Made by a program: the position numbers and the translations under genes
Shown here: positions 56,424-64,000 of the stretch, in pieces
Numbering within the stretch: position 1 is the first letter of the stretch
How the letters are laid out: each line of letters starts with the position of its first letter
Source of the DNA: Sphingobium limneticum
Lineage (GTDB): Bacteria > Pseudomonadota > Alphaproteobacteria > Sphingomonadales > Sphingomonadaceae
Direction: 5' to 3'
Length of the DNA stretch: 64,000 nt
Assembly: GCF_008710155.1 (NCBI RefSeq)
Contig: NZ_VYPZ01000018.1
Location: forward strand, 1 to 64,000
Notes under the pieces: model-generated
Told to the model about the DNA's origin: nothing
Database searches by the model: none
What the model saw: the letters and a program-made list of their open reading frames with translations, nothing else

Positions 56424-56789
56424 GTGAAGATAATCGGCAAAATCGCCCTTGCTATGGCGACCCTGGCCCTGTTGCAGGGATGCGGCCCCATTCACCCCAG
56501 ATGGCAGAATGCCAGTTCCCACGACATCGTCATCGCCTATCTCAAAGGCGCGGCGCGGTATGACGTGAAGGTCAAGCGTGGCCGGGATGCCGTTCCGCTG
56601 GCTCCTGTCGATTTCCAGAGCGTCGACACAATCGAAGTCAAAGACAATGGTCATCTCTACCGTTTCGACCATGCCGAAATTCTGAAACTTCATGCGGAAT
56701 GTGGTCACGGCTTTGCCTGTTGGATCCGCTATGACGACAGCCATATATTGCACGTTTCGACCAGCCAGCCGGCTACATCGAAGGCCTGA
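56424..56789 (+). CDS. Small putative lipoprotein
   Basis: 121 residues from a GTG start with GGAG eight bases upstream. MKIIGKIALAMATLALLQGCGPIHP is a lipoprotein signal with lipobox L-L-Q-G-C. The mature part (ASSHDIVIAYLKGAARYDVKVKRGRDAVPL and HGFACWIRYDDSHILHVS) has two further Cys but no recognised domain. It stands between the pnt terminator and the dehydratase. Function unknown. Confidence 0.7.
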   Translation: MKIIGKIALAMATLALLQGCGPIHPRWQNASSHDIVIAYLKGAARYDVKVKRGRDAVPLAPVDFQSVDTIEVKDNGHLYRFDHAEILKLHAECGHGFACWIRYDDSHILHVSTSQPATSKA

Positions 56790-56891
56790 CAGGCGGCCGA
56801 AGGTGGCACCGTTTGTGCGGCTTACAATGTGGAATGATCAAGAAAAGCCGGCATATATTGCGACCCTCGTTCGCCAAATTGGACAATCATC

Positions 56892-57872
56892 ATGACCGAC
56901 CTTGCCATTGACGCTGCCGATGTTCGTGATGCCGCAGAACGTATTTCCGGAGCGATCATCCGGACGCCCATGCTGGAATTTGCGCCGCTCAACGAGCGGG
57001 TCGGGCACAGGGTGCTGGTCAAGTTCGAAGGTGCCCAACATACCGGATCGTTCAAGTTTCGCGGCGCCTATAACCGTCTGTCCCGTATTCCGGACGAACA
57101 GCGGGCCCATGGCGTTGTGGCATGGTCTTCGGGCAATCATGCGCAGGGCGTTGCCGCAGCAGCGCGGTTGCTCGATATTCCGGCGACCATCGTGATGCCG
57201 TCCGACGCGCCCGCCATCAAGGTCGCCAATACGCGCGCACTTGGAGCACAGGTCGTGCCCTATGATCGCTACACGCAATCGCGCGAGGCCATCGCCACGG
57301 CGTTGGCAGCGGAGCGCGACGCCGTGCTCGTCCCATCCTTTGACGACCCCTACATCATCGCAGGGCAGGGAACGGCCGGACTGGAGATATGGGAGCAGGC
57401 GCAGGCGGCCGGGGTTCAGATAGGCCGGGTGCTGGTATGCTGCGGCGGTGGCGGCCTTGTTGCGGGTATCGCCACGGCGATCAAGGATCAGGCGCCCGGC
57501 GTAGCTATCTACAGCGTGGAGCCGGCTGCATTTGACGATACCGCCCGGTCGCTGGCCAGTGGTGTACGAGAAAGCGTGGAGGCCCAGGCTCGTTCGATTT
57601 GCGACGCCCTGTTGGCGCCCAGCCCCGGCGCTTTGACATTCCCCATCAACAAGGCGCTGCTGTCCGGCGGGCTTTGCGTCACCGACGATCAGGTCCGCGA
57701 TGCAATGCGCTTCGCCTTCGAAAAGATGAAGCTGGTCATTGAACCCGGCGGTGCGGTGGCGCTGGCCGCGGCGCTGGAGGGCATCGCGCCGCCAGCCGAT
57801 GGTGCCACGGTCGTCGTGATATCTGGCAGCAATGTCGATCCGCAAGCCTATGCGCAGATCATAGCCGGCTGA
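56892..57872 (+). CDS. Threonine/serine dehydratase-family PLP enzyme
   Basis: 326 residues, fold-type II PLP enzyme of the threonine dehydratase/serine racemase group. PLP-binding Lys 55 is in QHTGSFKFRGAYNRL. SSGNHAQGVAAAARLL binds the substrate, CCGGGGLVAGIATA the phosphate, and VIEPGGAVALAAAL follows. There is no C-terminal ACT domain, so it is the short, catabolic or racemase-like type rather than biosynthetic IlvA. It would convert Thr or Ser (or hydroxy-Asp) to a keto acid and ammonia, or racemise Ser. No obvious operon partner; 230 bases separate it from the next TBDR. Confidence 0.9.
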   Translation: MTDLAIDAADVRDAAERISGAIIRTPMLEFAPLNERVGHRVLVKFEGAQHTGSFKFRGAYNRLSRIPDEQRAHGVVAWSSGNHAQGVAAAARLLDIPATIVMPSDAPAIKVANTRALGAQVVPYDRYTQSREAIATALAAERDAVLVPSFDDPYIIAGQGTAGLEIWEQAQAAGVQIGRVLVCCGGGGLVAGIATAIKDQAPGVAIYSVEPAAFDDTARSLASGVRESVEAQARSICDALLAPSPGALTFPINKALLSGGLCVTDDQVRDAMRFAFEKMKLVIEPGGAVALAAALEGIAPPADGATVVVISGSNVDPQAYAQIIAG

Positions 57873-58102
57873 GATCGAACGCGGCGATTACCTTATAGAG
57901 CATGATTTCGATCGGCTAGCGGAAGTGGCCGATCGGGTTAGGACGCTACTCTGCCGGGCACCGCCACCCGGCCATGATGCATAAATGTCTCACAAACGAC
58001 AACATTAATGCCGCGTTTCTGAATCGTAACAAAAATGACCAGAAGCGGGCTTAGCGGCCTCTCCGGGGTGATCGAGAGGGTCGCCGGGGACAGGATATAT
58101 AC

Positions 58103-60478
58103 ATGACGAATTTTTCGCGCCGCAATATGCGCCACGGCAAGGCTTACGCATTTTTCATGGCCTCCGTCGCGCTGGTCGCCATCGCGCCCGCCAGCTACGC
58201 CGAGACGGCCGCAACCGCCGCACCGGCGCTCGATACCGCAGGCAATGGCAATGTCGACATCGTCGTTGTCGGCAGCGGCGAAACGCGATCGGTTTCGACC
58301 CTGGTACCGTCCAACCTGGATGCGCTGCCGCCCGGCACCAGCATTCAGAAGGCGTTGAACATGCTGCCCGGCGTCAGCGCGCAATCCATCGACGCGCTGG
58401 GCGTCAACGAACAGTCCCTGTCGCTTCAGGTACGTGGTTTCAGCACCACACATTTGGGCTATACGCTGGACGGCATGCCGCTGGGCGACGGCGCCTACAA
58501 TAATTATAACGGCCTGACGATCAGCCGCGCATTGATCTCCGAAAATCTGGGACGCGCAGACCTTGCCACGGGCATTGCCGGCCTTGCGATCGCTTCAACC
58601 AGCAATCTGGGCGGCGCGGTGATCTACACCAGCAGCGACCCGAGCAAGGATCTGGGCCTGAAGGTCAGCCAGACCATCGGCAGCGAGAAGACCGCGCGCA
58701 CATTCGTACGCTTCGACACCGGCGAGTATCAAGGCCTGTCGGCCTATGTTTCGGGCCATTACAGCCGACAGGATCTGTTCGTGGATCAAGCCGCGTACAA
58801 GAAATCCACGGGCAAGCAGGTCAATGCCAAGATCGTGTATCGGACCGATGGCTTCAAGCTGACGGCCTTTGCCGACATTTCGCGCACCAACCAGGCCGAC
58901 GATGCCTATCTGTCCAAAGACACGCTGGCGCGCCGCGGCTGGGATCTGGGCGGTTATGCCCCGAATTGGCAGACCTATCTCAGCCGCAACGCCTGCGCGG
59001 TGACGACGACACCGATCAAGTGCGTCCCGTCCGCGGCGCCGGAGAAAAGCGGCGACGTGACCTTCACCAACGGCCAGATCCTGCGGAACGACCAGCTCTA
59101 TTATCTCGCGGCCGATATCGAAATCGCCACGGGGCTGAGCGCACGCGTGCAGGGATATCGCCATACCGACAAGGGTGCCGGCAACAATTTCATCTCCGGC
59201 CTGTCGACTCAGGGTACGGCGACCACCGCCGACGACCTGCCCGTGACGATCCGTGATACGCGCTACACCATTGATCGCGACGGCGTGCTGGGCAGCCTTA
59301 GCTGGCGGATCGGGTTCAACCATTTCGAAGCGGGCGTATGGACGGAAGCCAATAAGAGCAGCGCCGCCCGCTACATCCGCAACGACGTCACCGGCCCGTT
59401 CGACCTCGGCCAGTTTCTGAAGGGCCAGCCGGCCACGGCACAATGGGTGCAGGAAACCGACTGGACGACCCGGCAATTCTACATGCAGGACACGGTGTCG
59501 CTGCTCGACGACAGACTGACTTTCGATTTCGGATTCAAGGGCACCTACTCCCGGTCCGATGCGCGGGCCATCCGCGGCATTGCCAAGGCAGCGCCGCCGG
59601 CATCCACCCAGTTCGCCACGGGATCTTTGACGGCCAAGGATTATTTCCTTCCCGAATTCGGCGTCCATTGGGAAGTGGCGCGCGGCCATGAAGTCTTCGC
59701 CAGCTATGCCGAAAATATCGCCATGTATCAGGGTGGTTTCAAACTTGGGCCGCAATCGGTGACACAGCCGATCTGGAACGCCCAGGGCGCCACGCTGAAA
59801 CCGGAAACGTCGCGCAGCGTCGAGGGCGGCTATCGCTATGTCGGCCGCACGCTTCAGGTTTCGGCAACCGGCTATTGGGTGAAATTCGACGACCGGCTGT
59901 TGCAATATAATCCGTGCCCGACGAACCAGCAGCAAAATCCGGGCTGTGGCAATTCCTTCCACAACGCCGGCAGCGTCACTGCAAAGGGCCTGGAACTCGG
60001 TGTCCTGTGGAAGCCGGCGCCGTGGTTGAGCTGGTATAATTCCGCCTCCTTGAACAAGACGGTCTATGATCAGGATCTGAACTTCTGCACCGCCACCTGC
60101 GTGCTGTACGCCACCCATGGCAAGCAGCAGGTCGATACGCCCAAGCAGCTATATTCCAGCGCCCTGACGCTGAACTATGGCGGCTTCTCCGCATCGGTGA
60201 TGGGCAAATATACCGGCAAGCGCTATTACACCTATATGAACGATCAGGGTTTTGGCGGTTATGCGACGGTCGATCTGGGCGTCAGCTACAGCTTTGGCGA
60301 TCTGGGTCCGCTGAAGAATACGAAGCTGTCGCTCAACGTCACCAACCTGACCGACAAGCGCTATGCTTCCAATTTCGACAATAGCGTGTTCGCGCCGAAC
60401 GACCCGACCGGCTCTATCCTGGTGTTCCATTCGTCGGCACCGCGGCAAGTGTTCGGGACCATCGGCGTTGCTTTCTAA
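58103..60478 (+). CDS. TonB-dependent receptor coupled to a phytase-like protein
   Basis: 791 residues. MRHGKAYAFFMASVALVAIAPASYA is the signal peptide. The plug (IQKALNMLPGVSAQSIDALGVNEQSLSLQVRGFSTTHLGYTLDGMPLGDGAYNNYNGLTISRALISENLGRADLATG) lacks the usual VEVLRGPQG and resembles the thiamine-locus TBDR; the C-terminal strands match too (KYTGKRYYTYMNDQGFGGYATVDLGVSY against KYVGRQYATFMNDESIKGYATLDLAIGV). It ends VFGTIGVAF. The stop overlaps the start region of a phytase-like gene, so the two are co-translated. The ligand is probably something that the partner enzyme dephosphorylates or hydrolyses. Confidence 0.92.
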   Translation: MTNFSRRNMRHGKAYAFFMASVALVAIAPASYAETAATAAPALDTAGNGNVDIVVVGSGETRSVSTLVPSNLDALPPGTSIQKALNMLPGVSAQSIDALGVNEQSLSLQVRGFSTTHLGYTLDGMPLGDGAYNNYNGLTISRALISENLGRADLATGIAGLAIASTSNLGGAVIYTSSDPSKDLGLKVSQTIGSEKTARTFVRFDTGEYQGLSAYVSGHYSRQDLFVDQAAYKKSTGKQVNAKIVYRTDGFKLTAFADISRTNQADDAYLSKDTLARRGWDLGGYAPNWQTYLSRNACAVTTTPIKCVPSAAPEKSGDVTFTNGQILRNDQLYYLAADIEIATGLSARVQGYRHTDKGAGNNFISGLSTQGTATTADDLPVTIRDTRYTIDRDGVLGSLSWRIGFNHFEAGVWTEANKSSAARYIRNDVTGPFDLGQFLKGQPATAQWVQETDWTTRQFYMQDTVSLLDDRLTFDFGFKGTYSRSDARAIRGIAKAAPPASTQFATGSLTAKDYFLPEFGVHWEVARGHEVFASYAENIAMYQGGFKLGPQSVTQPIWNAQGATLKPETSRSVEGGYRYVGRTLQVSATGYWVKFDDRLLQYNPCPTNQQQNPGCGNSFHNAGSVTAKGLELGVLWKPAPWLSWYNSASLNKTVYDQDLNFCTATCVLYATHGKQQVDTPKQLYSSALTLNYGGFSASVMGKYTGKRYYTYMNDQGFGGYATVDLGVSYSFGDLGPLKNTKLSLNVTNLTDKRYASNFDNSVFAPNDPTGSILVFHSSAPRQVFGTIGVAF

Positions 60479-61928
60479 ACATCTGACCATCATTTGGCTA
60501 TTGACGGCCCTTCTCTCCCCCCTTGCCGGCGGAGAGGGGGCGATCGCCGGGACTGACGGGAACAAGGTTCCCGACGTCCGTAATATCCCGTTTCACGATC
60601 AGGTCTTTGTCGATCAAGGCCTGGTCGGCGCCGGGCAATTGCCAGCCGACACCATCGATTTCCTGGGTGACACGCTGGGGTCTTTCTCCTCTCTGAAGAT
60701 CGCGCCCGGCAGCTGGAGACGCGTCGGCGACCATTATGAGGGCATATTGTGGACCTTGCCGGATCGGGGTCGCAACGATCCGGCGGCCAAACTGTTTTTC
60801 GATTACCCCGCGCGACTGAACCGGTTCCGGCTACGCTTCACGCCCGGCGACGGCCAACTGACTTTTACACCCGACGGCGGATTGAAGCTGCGCGACTTTG
60901 ACGGCCGGCCCTTTACAGGCGCGGACCCGGCCGCCGGCACGAAGACCGAGCGAGGCATCATCCTGCCCGCGCCAGCCGATGGCACCGGCATGGGCAAGAT
61001 ATCGCTCGACGCAGAATCGCTGCAATTCACGCGCGATGGCCATTTCTACATCGGTGACGAATATACGGCCAACATCTATTATTTCGATCGCGGCGGAAAG
61101 CTGCGCGGTGTGATCCGTCCGCCCGCCGCAGTCATGCCAATGTCCAATGGGCGCCCCTATTTCGGATCCCTGCAAGCGCCAGATACGGGGCGACGCAATA
61201 ATCAGGGTCCAGAAGGCCTATCGATATCGCCCGATGGACATAGATTGTTCGTTGTCCTGCAAAGCGCCCTTGTCCAGGACAGCGCGACGGGCAACGCCGC
61301 GGGCCGCATCAACAGCCGCGTGCTGATATATGACATCAGCCGAACACCAACCCCTTCGCAACCCATTGCCCATCATGTCGTAAAGCTTCCGGCCTATGAC
61401 AAGGATGGCAAGGGGCAGCGCCCCGACCGCACCGCCGCGCAGAGCGAGATATTGGCGATCGACGATCATCGCTTCTTGATGCTGGCGCGCGATGCGGCCG
61501 GACGCGGCGCAGATCCCAAAACGCCCATCGTCTACAAGAAGATTCTGCTGGTCGACGTCAGCCATGCGACCAACATTGCCGGTCTTCCCTATGAAAATGA
61601 CACCATATCCTTGCTCCAAGACCCGGCCGGAACGGCACTCAAGCCGGATATCGTTCCTGCCGAACATGGCGAACTGATCGACATGCTCAATCCCGTTCAA
61701 CTTGCGCGGTTCGGTCTGAGCGTTGATGCCCTGTCCGAGAAATGGGAAGCGATGGACCTGGTTCCGACCCTGCAACCGGGGCGGCCCGGCGATTATTTCC
61801 TGCTCGTCGGCAACGATAATGACTTCATCGCGCGCCACTGCCGCATGTCCGGGCAATCCTGCGATTCCGACCTGGACAATGACAACCGCATATTGGTTTA
61901 TCAGGTGCGGCTGCCGGCACCTTCATGA
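60468..61928 (+). CDS. Esterase/phytase-like beta-propeller protein, exported
   Basis: 486 residues if translation begins at TTG 60468, 11 bases before the TBDR stop; the frame further upstream overlaps the receptor. The first residues LSKHLTIIWLLTALLSPLAG form a signal peptide. The body matches the phytase-like domain of the alphaproteobacterial family often called esterase-like activity of phytase: YEGILWTLPDRGRNDPAA, DAESLQFTRDGHFYIGDEYTANIYYFDRGGKL, GPEGLSISPDGHRLFVVLQSAL and EKWEAMDLVPTL. Acidic residues that could bind Ca2+ are plentiful. It is likely a periplasmic phosphoesterase working on the ligand of the coupled TBDR. Actual activity is not proven for the family. Confidence 0.85.
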   Translation: MLSKHLTIIWLLTALLSPLAGGEGAIAGTDGNKVPDVRNIPFHDQVFVDQGLVGAGQLPADTIDFLGDTLGSFSSLKIAPGSWRRVGDHYEGILWTLPDRGRNDPAAKLFFDYPARLNRFRLRFTPGDGQLTFTPDGGLKLRDFDGRPFTGADPAAGTKTERGIILPAPADGTGMGKISLDAESLQFTRDGHFYIGDEYTANIYYFDRGGKLRGVIRPPAAVMPMSNGRPYFGSLQAPDTGRRNNQGPEGLSISPDGHRLFVVLQSALVQDSATGNAAGRINSRVLIYDISRTPTPSQPIAHHVVKLPAYDKDGKGQRPDRTAAQSEILAIDDHRFLMLARDAAGRGADPKTPIVYKKILLVDVSHATNIAGLPYENDTISLLQDPAGTALKPDIVPAEHGELIDMLNPVQLARFGLSVDALSEKWEAMDLVPTLQPGRPGDYFLLVGNDNDFIARHCRMSGQSCDSDLDNDNRILVYQVRLPAPS

Positions 61929-62009
61929 AGACATGATCGATGGTTGACTTGGGATCGACTTCAAAAACAACCTATCGTCATTAGCCCGGACAATTGATAG
62001 ATTTTGAGC

Positions 62010-62960
62010 CTAGATCCTCGCCGGAGGAATGAGCCGGACGAACCAAGGCAGATCTCGCCGCCAACACGCACTTGCACGTTGACGAAGACTTAATGGCCCG
62101 GCGAGGTGGGAAATCTGCTTTCGGCTCAATCCCGACCGTTCGCAAAGAAAAGGGTGACGCGGTCTGCGCGCAAAATAGCTGTGAAACAATGCCTGGCGAT
62201 CTGCGTGAACAGCCGGCTCGCCTCGATGGAAATGCAGCGCCGTCTCGCAGAAGAAGACGGTTCCTGCCGGACCTTCGCAACTGACGATATCCTGATGATA
62301 GTCCGCGCCGAGTTTTTCCGTCAGCATATTATCGTCAGCCAAGCTGTAGTGATAGCCGTGAGGCCCGCCCTGTGTGGGGTCGCGGCGGCGTATGAGCTGA
62401 AACGGGCCGCCGCCCGCCACGACATCGTTGCAGTAGATGCCGATCTTTATGGTGCGCCGGTCCTCCCAGTCCCGATGCCAGCAACGCGGACCCGCTTCCC
62501 GGCCGCCAGATACCGTGTAGATCAAATTGACGCCATCATAGCCGACTGGAACGCCGAGATAGGCCTCGACGATATCCAGCAGGCGCTCATGCAATCCCCA
62601 TGCGAATATCTCTGGCCGCGACGCGACCGAAGCGGGTGGGGCGATCGTCAATGCAGCCCCATCGGCGGACTGCTGCCGCGCCTCCACCGAGAAGGCATCG
62701 CCGACCATCCGCCCTGCGGCCAGCATCGCGTCCGAACCGGGCAATCCCAGCGCCGCCAGATTTGTCACGAAAATCCCGTCCCGCCGCAGTCCCTCCACGA
62801 TCTCCAGGTCGATCCCCGACAGCTTGGGCGCTTTACCCTCATGCCGGGCCAGCCTCTTGGCGTGACCTCTTTCCAGGCGCCGGTTGATTATTCGCATATT
62901 GGCGCAACGCAGCGCCATGCGGGCAGGCAGATCGCGCATCCATGCCATCGCATCGCGCAT
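62010..62960 (-). CDS. Phytanoyl-CoA dioxygenase-like 2-oxoglutarate oxygenase
   Basis: 316 residues from ATG 62960 (GAGG five bases upstream), seven bases after the stop of the aminotransferase; the frame runs to 63011 within that gene. Iron ligands: CWHRDWEDRRTIKIGIYCND holds His-x-Asp, and TALHFHRGEPAV the distal His and Arg of PhyH-type enzymes. Such oxygenases act on diverse substrates, including sugars and lipids. Being co-transcribed with a sugar aminotransferase, it may modify a nucleotide sugar or glycan, but this is inference. Confidence 0.75.
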   Translation of the reverse strand: MRDAMAWMRDLPARMALRCANMRIINRRLERGHAKRLARHEGKAPKLSGIDLEIVEGLRRDGIFVTNLAALGLPGSDAMLAAGRMVGDAFSVEARQQSADGAALTIAPPASVASRPEIFAWGLHERLLDIVEAYLGVPVGYDGVNLIYTVSGGREAGPRCWHRDWEDRRTIKIGIYCNDVVAGGGPFQLIRRRDPTQGGPHGYHYSLADDNMLTEKLGADYHQDIVSCEGPAGTVFFCETALHFHRGEPAVHADRQALFHSYFARRPRHPFLCERSGLSRKQISHLAGPLSLRQRASACWRRDLPWFVRLIPPARI

Positions 62961-62967
62961 ATTCACC

Positions 62968-64000
62968 TCAGGCACGAGCCAATATTCCAACGGCCCGATC
63001 GACCTGCTCATCGCTCAGATTGGCGTGGATCGGCAGGCACAATATCTGGCGTGCGATACGGCGCGCGACCGGAAGGGCCTGACGTGCCGAGGGAAGGTCG
63101 CGATAACCGGGCATGTCGCAGATCAGGGGATGGAAATAGCGCCGCGCCATGATGCCCACAGATTGCAGTTCGCGGCATAATGTATCGCTGCTGACTGCAT
63201 ATTCTTCCGTTACGCGTACGGGGAAATAGGCGTGATTGAGCGTGGTCGCGCCAATGGCGTGGAACGGCATGATACCCGCCATTTCCGCCAAAGCACTATG
63301 GTAACGCGCGCTGATCGCGGCCCGCCGCGCGATGATGTCGTCGATATAGCGCAGTTGCAAAAGGCCAAATGCCGCCTGGAGTTCATTCAGCTTGCCATTG
63401 ATGGATGCCCCCGCCAGCGTCATGTCGCCGACGAACCCGAAGTTGCGCAGCCGGTCGATCTTCGCCTTGGTCCGCGCGTCAGGCGATATGATCGCCCCCC
63501 CTTCTATCGTGCTGAAAACCTTGGTCGCATGGAAACTGACAGTCGACAGGTCGCCATGGCACAGAATGCTTGATCCATCAGCCTGCACGCCAAAGGCATG
63601 GGCCGCGTCATAAATCACCTTGAGGTCATGAATGTCGGCGACCTCGCCGATTGCCTTCACGTCGCAGGGATGGCCGAAACAATGCACCGGCAAGATGGCG
63701 GTGGTCCTCTCGGTGATGGCGGCCTCTATGCCTTGCGGTGAGAGGTTGCAGTCGGCCTCGTCAATATCGACGAAGACCGGCGTCGCGCCGACAAGGCGCA
63801 GCGCGTGCGCGGTCGCCACGAAGGAAAATGGCGTCGTTATGACTTCACCACCGATCCGGAGCGCCTGCAAGGCTATCCATAGGGCGGTGGTTCCGTTGGA
63901 TATCAGGGAAAGATGCGGCACGCCCAGATGCTGCTCCAAAGCCCGCTCCAGTTCCTGGTGGAACGGCCCGGAGTTGGTCAGCCACCGATTGGCCCAGATG
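62968..64000 (-). CDS. DegT/DnrJ/EryC1-type sugar aminotransferase, truncated by the window edge
   Basis: 344 codons are in the window; the reading frame continues beyond 64000, since IWANRWLTNSGPFHQELERA reads in frame upstream of the TTG at 63939. The fold-type I core shows NGTTALWIALQALRIGGEVITTPFSFVATAHAL, DAAHAFGV, and the PLP Lys in VSFHATKVFSTIEGG. It makes amino sugars from 4-keto (or 3-keto) nucleotide sugars, such as VioA, FdtB or WecE. It is the first gene of a pair with the PhyH-type oxygenase and suggests a surface-polysaccharide cluster continues to the right. Confidence 0.92.
   Translation of the reverse strand, partial: IWANRWLTNSGPFHQELERALEQHLGVPHLSLISNGTTALWIALQALRIGGEVITTPFSFVATAHALRLVGATPVFVDIDEADCNLSPQGIEAAITERTTAILPVHCFGHPCDVKAIGEVADIHDLKVIYDAAHAFGVQADGSSILCHGDLSTVSFHATKVFSTIEGGAIISPDARTKAKIDRLRNFGFVGDMTLAGASINGKLNELQAAFGLLQLRYIDDIIARRAAISARYHSALAEMAGIMPFHAIGATTLNHAYFPVRVTEEYAVSSDTLCRELQSVGIMARRYFHPLICDMPGYRDLPSARQALPVARRIARQILCLPIHANLSDEQVDRAVGILARA

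Noticed and set aside
57953-57972. GCCGGG/CCCGGC hairpin after the dehydratase
   Set aside because: Six-base stem with an 8-base loop and no T-run, 80 bases after the stop. Too weak to call a terminator.

Overview
The window is GC-rich and densely coded. It looks like the chromosome, or a large secondary replicon, of a sphingomonad (Sphingomonas, Sphingobium or Novosphingobium type). The grounds are six intact TonB-dependent receptors (TBDRs) plus one remnant in 64 kb, typical plug openings such as DIVVTAQKR, a PQQ glucose dehydrogenase beside an OprB porin, and many degradative enzymes. This placement is inferred from gene content and style, not from a marker gene. No rRNA, tRNA, CRISPR array or phage module was seen. 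A partial transposase lies at the left edge, and the right edge cuts a sugar aminotransferase.

Region 1 (1-11006) is catabolic. A TBDR/nitroreductase pair comes first, followed by a minus-strand set P450 -> TBDR -> aldehyde dehydrogenase. A divergent zinc alcohol dehydrogenase and a MerR-type regulator follow. Together these suggest uptake, hydroxylation and stepwise oxidation of a hydrophobic compound to an acid. Region 2 (11243-24195) is the clearest specialised system: a LacI regulator with palindromic operator candidates, then TBDR, sulfatase, GH3, GH3, formylglycine-generating enzyme (FGE), sulfatase and sugar MFS transporter on the plus strand. The five genes between the TBDR and the transporter overlap each other by 4 to 7 bases. 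It reads as a self-contained sulfated-glycan utilisation locus that carries its own sulfatase-activating enzyme.

Region 3 (24499-32116) holds a PLP lyase next to the broken tail of a TBDR, a STAS-like small protein, and a periplasmic glucose-oxidation operon (gcd, oprB, a small ORF and a type II NADH dehydrogenase). Region 4 (32583-43039) carries membrane and lipid functions: a sterol-desaturase-type hydroxylase with a TetR regulator and a tandem operator candidate, a giant DUF2339 membrane protein, a three-domain acyltransferase/acyl-ACP synthetase, an FAD monooxygenase and a peroxiredoxin-like protein.

Region 5 (43086-48624) is a TauD dioxygenase, two substrate-binding proteins without an ABC permease or ATPase, and a TBDR, which points to organosulfur acquisition. 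Region 6 (48866-52985) is a thiamine-salvage operon under a TPP riboswitch: TBDR, a small-molecule kinase and a PnuC/PnuT-type permease. Region 7 (53247-56283) is the proton-translocating transhydrogenase pntAB. Region 8 (56424-61928) has a small lipoprotein, a threonine/serine dehydratase, and a TBDR related to the thiamine one that overlaps a phytase-like beta-propeller protein. The right end (62010-64000) has a PhyH-type dioxygenase and a DegT-type sugar aminotransferase, probably the start of a surface-polysaccharide cluster.

Several operons have strong GC hairpins between the first gene and the next, a recurring layout that may set expression ratios.
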